From NCBI GenBank assembly GCA_937900575.1, contig CALCEI010000167.1, positions 1 to 36,217 of the forward strand: a stretch of DNA of 36,217 bases. Direction: 5' to 3'. Position 1 is the stretch's first letter; every line of letters starts with the position of its first letter. The position numbers and the translations under genes were made by a program. The DNA is from an uncultured Clostridia bacterium. Its GTDB lineage: Bacteria; Bacillota; Clostridia; Christensenellales; UBA1242. The notes beneath the pieces were generated by a model, which saw only the letters and a program-made list of their open reading frames with translations, was not told the DNA's origin and made no database searches. Below are positions 32,748-36,217 of this stretch, in pieces.

Positions 32748-33431
32748 ATGGACGAAAGAACAAACAATATTTTAACAAATATATTTAATGGAATTTTGAC
32801 AGCACTTATTTGTGTTGTTGCCTTTTTGATTATTGTGTTTACATGTTTTAACTTTGTCTATGTACAAACACCTGTTTATGGTACATCTATGCAGATGCTT
32901 TTAAATCCAAATGCAACCACTTCAGAAGACAGCGAAGATTTTGCATTTGTAAACAAGTATGGACCACTTATGCGCAACAATATTGTCGTTGCAGACGTGC
33001 CATGGTTTACAAAGGGCTCAATAATAAAACGTCTTGTTGGCATGCCAGGGGATTTGATTAATGTGAAAGTTGAAGGAAACCAATATGCATTATACGTAAA
33101 CGACGAACTCTTTTATAAAAAACCAATAACTGATAAAACGGCAACTCACACCTACGCAAACTTAATAACTTTCTGCGTACGTTTTCCACAAAACGCATAT
33201 ACAGATGCAACCACTGGTACTCAATATATAAAAGTTAATGATGGCGAATATTTCTTGCTTGGAGACAATTGGGAAGTAAGCGACGATTGTGCTGTGCACG
33301 GTTGTACAAAAAAAGAAGAGATTGTTGGCAGAGTGGACTTTGCCATTCATAAAAATGGAAGTTATGTGTTGCAATATTTGGGTGCATTGTTAAAAATAAC
33401 CTTTACAACAGAACCAATGATTTTCTGTTAG
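32748..33431 (+). CDS. lepB: Signal peptidase I
   Basis: 227 residues from the ATG at 32748; a longer in-frame start at 32655 would lie upstream of the promoter and adds an unconvincing Asn/Lys-rich leader. One membrane helix (about 14-36) is followed by box B with catalytic Ser47 (YGTSMQM), box D with general-base Lys94 (KRLVGMPGD), and box E (GEYFLLGDNWEVSDD, 166-180, then EIVGRV). It is a type I, Ser/Lys-dyad enzyme that cleaves signal peptides outside the membrane. The usual GxSMxPT is GTSMQML, a mild change. It is transcribed alone and ends at a terminator shared with the dUTPase gene. Confidence 0.93.
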   Translation: MDERTNNILTNIFNGILTALICVVAFLIIVFTCFNFVYVQTPVYGTSMQMLLNPNATTSEDSEDFAFVNKYGPLMRNNIVVADVPWFTKGSIIKRLVGMPGDLINVKVEGNQYALYVNDELFYKKPITDKTATHTYANLITFCVRFPQNAYTDATTGTQYIKVNDGEYFLLGDNWEVSDDCAVHGCTKKEEIVGRVDFAIHKNGSYVLQYLGALLKITFTTEPMIFC

Positions 33432-33441
33432 GGAAGAGCAT

Positions 33442-33471
33442 AAAAAAACAAGGCAGTTAGCCTTGTTTTTT
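33442..33471. terminator. Bidirectional Rho-independent terminator
   Basis: CAAGGC (33449-33454) / GCCTTG (33460-33465) with an AGTTA loop, A-run before and T-run after. It is shared by lepB and the convergent dUTPase gene. Confidence 0.92.
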
Positions 33472-33901
33472 ATTGTTTACCTGTTGAACCAATGCCACCA
33501 CGACTTACTGAATTTAAGTGTTCCACCGTAACAATTTCGTGTTCTGGTTGATGACTTAAAATTCTGAATTGGCAAATCCTATCATTTTTGTGTATAACCG
33601 TATCCCTTAAAGCAATTGCAGGGAACATCCATTGGTCTTCGTCACCACAATAACTTTCATCAATAACACCAATACTGTTGGCTTGAATTATTCCGTAATT
33701 TTTAAATGTACTGCTACGAGGGGCAACAATTGCTTCGTAACCCTTTGGTAAAGCAATACCAATGCCAAGTTTAATAAGTTTAAATTCCCCAGACTTAAGT
33801 TCGACATCTTCTGCAGAGCGCAAATCGTACCAATCACTTTTTCCACCAATAAATTTTATTGGCTCCACATCACTAAAATATTTTACTTTTATTGTTAGCA
33901 T
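33470..33901 (-). CDS. dut: dUTP diphosphatase
   Basis: 143 residues from the ATG at 33901, with AAGGTGG upstream; a GTG at 33910 lies inside that site. All five trimeric dUTPase motifs are present: I WYDLRSAED, II APRSSTFKNYG, III NSIGVIDESYCGDEDQW, IV RICQFRI and V RGGIGSTGKQ. It hydrolyses dUTP to dUMP and pyrophosphate, keeping uracil out of DNA and feeding dTMP synthesis. Motif III carries CGDEDQWMFP after the catalytic Asp in place of the simpler YRGE. It is divergent from the gene at 34020; the two promoters lie back to back. Confidence 0.95.
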   Translation of the reverse strand: MLTIKVKYFSDVEPIKFIGGKSDWYDLRSAEDVELKSGEFKLIKLGIGIALPKGYEAIVAPRSSTFKNYGIIQANSIGVIDESYCGDEDQWMFPAIALRDTVIHKNDRICQFRILSHQPEHEIVTVEHLNSVSRGGIGSTGKQ

Positions 33902-33920
33902 AATAACCACCTTTAATGAT

Positions 33921-33949
33921 ATTATAGCAAGATGTGTTAAGTTTGTAAA
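33921..33949 (-). promoter_or_regulatory. SigA-type promoter of dut
   Basis: Minus-strand TTTACA (33949-33944), a 17-base spacer and TATAAT (33926-33921), 20 bases from the ATG. Confidence 0.75.
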
Positions 33950-33967
33950 ATTAATTAGTAAACAATA

Positions 33968-33995
33968 TTGACAAATGCTAATTCTATGATATAAT
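33968..33995 (+). promoter_or_regulatory. SigA-type promoter of the 34020 gene
   Basis: TTGACA (33968-33973), a 16-base spacer and a perfect TATAAT (33990-33995). Both boxes match consensus fully, so strong expression is expected. Its -35 box is 18 bases from that of the divergent dut promoter. Confidence 0.85.
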
Positions 33996-34019
33996 AAGTG
34001 TGATTTTTAGAGGTGAACC

Positions 34020-34661
34020 ATGATTGAATTAAATGAAAAATTTGAAGCAAGAGCAGATGAATTGCTTAATGAATATGCAGATTTCATTTCCAAGTTGGAA
34101 AATAAAGAAGTTGACGTAAACAACCTTGTTGATGAAAAGAACAAATTGCGTGAAGCGCTTAAACTTGTTGAAGACCCATCAACTGTTGAATTGAGACTTA
34201 GAGTTAGTTATAGAATTGGTCGCTTGGCAAAAAATGAAGGTATAACAAAATATCAAGCAGGTAGAGCATTGAGTGACGTTGTTGAAAATGGCATTGTTTT
34301 ACCAGACGATATTACAATGTTCAACATTAAAGTTACGCCATTTTTAAACAAGGGTACAAAATTAAGATATTGTGAAGATTATTCCCTTTATGATGTAAAC
34401 AGAATTATGTTGGCAGAAAGTTTTGTGGAAGGTAGGCCAGAAGTTGTTACAGATTTGCGTAACTTGTTGGTTAAAACAAACAAAAAAGTTATGATTCAAA
34501 AAATTGTTAACAAAGCATATGTTGAAAAACCTAACGATACATTTACAACAAAATCTAATGTTGAAGAAAGTCAATTGATTCAATTTGTTCATGAAAACTT
34601 TGTTGTTTCAACCGCAGAAAAAGACGGCGCAGAAGTGCCAGTTTATGTTATTACAAAATAA
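34020..34661 (+). CDS. Conserved-looking cytoplasmic protein, function unknown
   Basis: 213 residues, AGAGGTG seven bases before the ATG, strong promoter and own terminator, so clearly a real and probably well-expressed gene. I recognise no family. The N-terminal 55 residues are charged helix, likely coiled coil (EARADELLNEYADFISKLENKEVD). The middle (about 60-150) is mixed alpha/beta with RLRVSYRIGRLAKNEGITKYQAGRALSDVVENG, which could include a small helix-turn-helix-like unit. The C-terminal 60 residues hold VMIQKIVNKAYVEK and a final beta hairpin. It has no signal peptide, membrane helix or metal motif. It lies between dut and the helicase loader gene, which may hint at DNA metabolism, but this is only position. 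Confidence 0.7.
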   Translation: MIELNEKFEARADELLNEYADFISKLENKEVDVNNLVDEKNKLREALKLVEDPSTVELRLRVSYRIGRLAKNEGITKYQAGRALSDVVENGIVLPDDITMFNIKVTPFLNKGTKLRYCEDYSLYDVNRIMLAESFVEGRPEVVTDLRNLLVKTNKKVMIQKIVNKAYVEKPNDTFTTKSNVEESQLIQFVHENFVVSTAEKDGAEVPVYVITK

Positions 34662-34688
34662 AAAAACGCCACATGTGTGGTGTTTTTT
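34660..34688. terminator. Bidirectional Rho-independent terminator
   Basis: CGCCAC (34667-34672) / GTGGTG (34677-34682), including one G-U pair, with A-run before and T-run after. It is shared by the 34020 gene and the convergent helicase loader gene. Confidence 0.88.
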
Positions 34689-34693
34689 GTTGC

Positions 34694-35773
34694 TTATTTA
34701 AGGCGTTTGTCTTGAGAATCCAATGCAATATTAAGTGCCAAGGCCTTGTTTGCAAGACGACTGAAAATACGCTCGTCATATCTATCCAAAACGTTATCCA
34801 AACTTAAATTGCTGGAAATGAATGTTGGAAGGCTGTTGACTTGCCTTGTGTTTATTAAGTTGTAAAGATATTCTATTGTAACATTTTTAAGCACAGGCTC
34901 TGTGCCAAGGTCGTCTATAATCAAAATATCTGCATTCAAACAATCTGCAAATTCGTAAGATTTGCCAATGTGATAAAGACGGGCAAGTTCATTAATTTCA
35001 AAAGCCGTTTTAAAACATACAACATAATTACGATTTATCATTTCGTTGGCGACACATTCAAGCAAGAAGGTTTTGCCAACACCGGCACCACCCAACAAAT
35101 TGATGTTTAAAATTTTTGTTGATGGATATTTTTGGCACCAAGTTTTTAAAATTTCGCAGGTTTTTTTGTCTGTTTCGTTCATTTTCGATTCATCACAATC
35201 TGCAAAAGTTTTAAATTCTGATTGGCTACTGAATTGTTTGGAAAGTTTTTCGTTAAGTTCCTTTAACAAGCAGTTACAAATGTGGCCATTGGCAATTCCT
35301 GTATCTTTGCAAAGTTCGCATTCGTATTTTGGTTGCATTTTTGAAGCATCTATGTTGTTGGTTTTAAGGTAAGAATCAATTTTTGCTTTTAAATTTTCAA
35401 CTTCTGCTTTAAGGGCTAAATTTTCTTGTTCATACTTTGATTTTATGTAATCCAAATTTTTTTGGTTATATTCCGTGTACATAGCATCAAATTCTGGTGT
35501 TTGTCTTAACGTTGCAATAAATTCTTCAACTTCTTCTTCTGCAACCCAATCAGATTCTTCACTTTCAAAAAAGAAACCTTTTCGAAATTGCACACCTTTA
35601 GATGACTGACCATAAAAAGCCTCCTTCTTTACCAAAGTTTCCGGCTTTTCTAAGTCAATCAGAAGGTTTGATACACACTCGTTAATTCGCTTGCGGTAGT
35701 TGGGGCAGGTGAATCGAAGTGTGACGTCCTCATTACGGATTTCAAAGTGTTCTATGAAAGTATTACCTGCCAT
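34694..35773 (-). CDS. DnaC/DnaI-type helicase loader with foreign-looking N-terminus
   Basis: 359 residues from the ATG at 35773, which overlaps the stop codon of the upstream lipoprotein gene (TAATG). Residues about 85-140 are coiled coil. A Cys cluster, CELCKDTG...CNC (C152, C155, C166, C168), may bind zinc as in DnaI/DnaC. The AAA+ domain has Walker A GGAGVGKT (228-235), Walker B ILIIDDLG (283-290) and RIFSRLANKA (335-344). The family loads replicative helicase at the origin or at restarted forks. It is about 50 residues longer than DnaI (311). Residues 1 to about 65 use CGA, CGC, CTG, GAG and CCC codons absent from the rest, so this end may be from another source: a gene fusion, phage recombination or an assembly chimera. 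The native start, if different, is not clear. Confidence 0.82.
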   Translation of the reverse strand: MAGNTFIEHFEIRNEDVTLRFTCPNYRKRINECVSNLLIDLEKPETLVKKEAFYGQSSKGVQFRKGFFFESEESDWVAEEEVEEFIATLRQTPEFDAMYTEYNQKNLDYIKSKYEQENLALKAEVENLKAKIDSYLKTNNIDASKMQPKYECELCKDTGIANGHICNCLLKELNEKLSKQFSSQSEFKTFADCDESKMNETDKKTCEILKTWCQKYPSTKILNINLLGGAGVGKTFLLECVANEMINRNYVVCFKTAFEINELARLYHIGKSYEFADCLNADILIIDDLGTEPVLKNVTIEYLYNLINTRQVNSLPTFISSNLSLDNVLDRYDERIFSRLANKALALNIALDSQDKRLK

Positions 35774-36117
35774 TATGCCCAATAGGATACAAATTGCTTA
35801 TCATTGAGTGTCTTTGCCATCTTCTGGAGTTTCTCGTTTGATTTAGGGAAGTTTTCATTGATTACTTCCTGAAGGTCAGCAAGCATAGCCTGCTCATTAA
35901 TATCTACTTGATCTTTGTACTTCCACACCGCATTATTCCAATCCGTTTTAAACTCTTGCGCCTTGTATCGGTGGCCATTAATAAATATAACCTGATCAAT
36001 GCCATCAAATCGATACTCTATCTCTGTGGAGCGTTTTACCGTTCTTGTCTCGCATCCGCACAATACTGCTACCACGGCTGCAAAAATAAATAAAAATTTC
36101 AAATGGTTTTTTAGCAT
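35773..36117 (-). CDS. Small lipoprotein with foreign codon use
   Basis: 114 residues from the ATG at 36117. The signal sequence HLKFLFIFAAVVAVLCGCE ends in a lipobox L-C-G-C, with lipidation at Cys22. The mature part has ETRTVKRSTEIEYRFDG, then GHRYKAQEF and a helical C-terminus. I do not recognise a family; small lipoproteins of this type occur in phage lysis (outer spanin) and in Gram-negative envelopes, but neither can be shown. No Shine-Dalgarno sequence is visible. Codons such as CGA, CGC, GAG, GCG and GTA contrast with the host pattern. Its stop codon overlaps the start of the helicase loader frame. Its ATG lies within a truncated dihydrofolate reductase frame, so the gene sits between two apparent junctions. 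Confidence 0.6.
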   Translation of the reverse strand: MLKNHLKFLFIFAAVVAVLCGCETRTVKRSTEIEYRFDGIDQVIFINGHRYKAQEFKTDWNNAVWKYKDQVDINEQAMLADLQEVINENFPKSNEKLQKMAKTLNDKQFVSYWA

Positions 36118-36217
36118 AGGGAAGAAAGGCGGAATATATTGAAGCGCCACCGATAATGAAGATTTCTTCTTTGGAATTTTGATATTTATTTACGATATCT
36201 TGATTGTAACATAAATT
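36113..36217 (-). pseudogene. folA: Truncated dihydrofolate reductase fragment at the window edge
   Basis: In the minus-strand frame beginning at 36217, 35 codons give a clear DHFR segment: EEIFIIGGASIYSAFLPYA, the conserved GGxxIY helix start and the strand before it. DHFRs normally continue with K-LYLT and the acidic EGDT strand. Here the frame instead runs through KKPFEIFIYFC and on to a stop at 36005-36007 with no DHFR similarity. The gene is therefore broken at about 36107-36113, at an A-run. The N-terminal part lies beyond the window. If intact it would reduce dihydrofolate to tetrahydrofolate. Codon use (ATC, TCC, GCC, CCC) is unlike the main region. Either a real truncation or an assembly join. 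Confidence 0.65.

Noticed and set aside
33911..34019. Shared operator between the divergent dut promoter and the 34020 promoter
   Set aside because: No inverted repeat spans the two -35 boxes; the closeness alone does not show shared control.
35605..35640. AAGGAGG followed six bases later by ATG on the minus strand inside the loader gene, as a possible native start
   Set aside because: That ATG is in a different frame and gives only a short, Lys/Leu-rich peptide unlike a helicase loader.
1..36217. CRISPR array, tRNA or rRNA genes, insertion sequences
   Set aside because: No regularly spaced repeats, cloverleaf sequences, rRNA segments or transposase frames were seen on either strand.

Overview
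The window is AT-rich chromosomal DNA that fits an uncultured, endospore-forming, low-GC Bacillota (Clostridia-like) bacterium. The evidence is a GerA-type germinant receptor operon, SpoIIE directly upstream of TilS, a phenylalanine T-box in front of pheST, A+T-ending codons, mostly strong AGGAG-type ribosome binding sites, and many U-tract terminators shared by convergent genes. A very large cell-surface protein and a BspA-type leucine-rich-repeat protein suggest a host- or community-associated lifestyle. The species cannot be named from the sequence.

Layout. 1-6510: 3' part of a giant membrane-anchored surface protein, cut by the window start. 6540-9067: a divergent diadenylate-cyclase-fold (DAC-like) protein, a small coiled-coil protein and a cysteine-rich orphan. 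9048-12820: a CtpE-like P-type cation ATPase, a ferritin-like protein and a PRC-barrel protein. 13002-16771: the three-gene germination receptor operon, meeting pheT tail to tail with a 2-base gap. 16774-20521: pheS-pheT on the minus strand, with promoter, T-box leader and terminator. 20698-24437: spoIIE and tilS. 24470-27460: a lipid-oriented minus-strand cluster (PlsC-like acyltransferase, GT4 glycosyltransferase, diacylglycerol-kinase-fold protein). 27599-30186: rmuC and a VanW protein. 30187-30590: a very AT-rich gene-free stretch. 30591-31839: a two-gene cassette with phage-tail-like and BspA repeats. 32037-34661: a small membrane protein, signal peptidase I, dUTPase and an unrecognised protein. 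34694-36217: a DnaC/DnaI-type helicase loader whose N-terminus, together with an upstream lipoprotein and a truncated dihydrofolate reductase, has clearly different codon use.

How the genes work together. Sporulation and germination (spoIIE, ger operon) are mixed with tRNA charging and modification (pheST, tilS), membrane lipid and glycolipid synthesis, and protein export (lepB). Most units are short. Convergent neighbours usually share one bidirectional terminator. In two places the minus-strand terminator lies inside the coding sequence of the facing gene. Three genes (ger A subunit, the DAGK-like gene, lepB) have promoter-like boxes placed so that transcription would begin at or within one base of the ATG, with no Shine-Dalgarno sequence, which suggests leaderless mRNAs.

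The points most worth following are the DAC-like protein, the mosaic right-hand end (natural recombination or an assembly chimera), the embedded terminators, the leaderless pattern, the phage-tail/BspA cassette and the germination C subunit without a lipobox.
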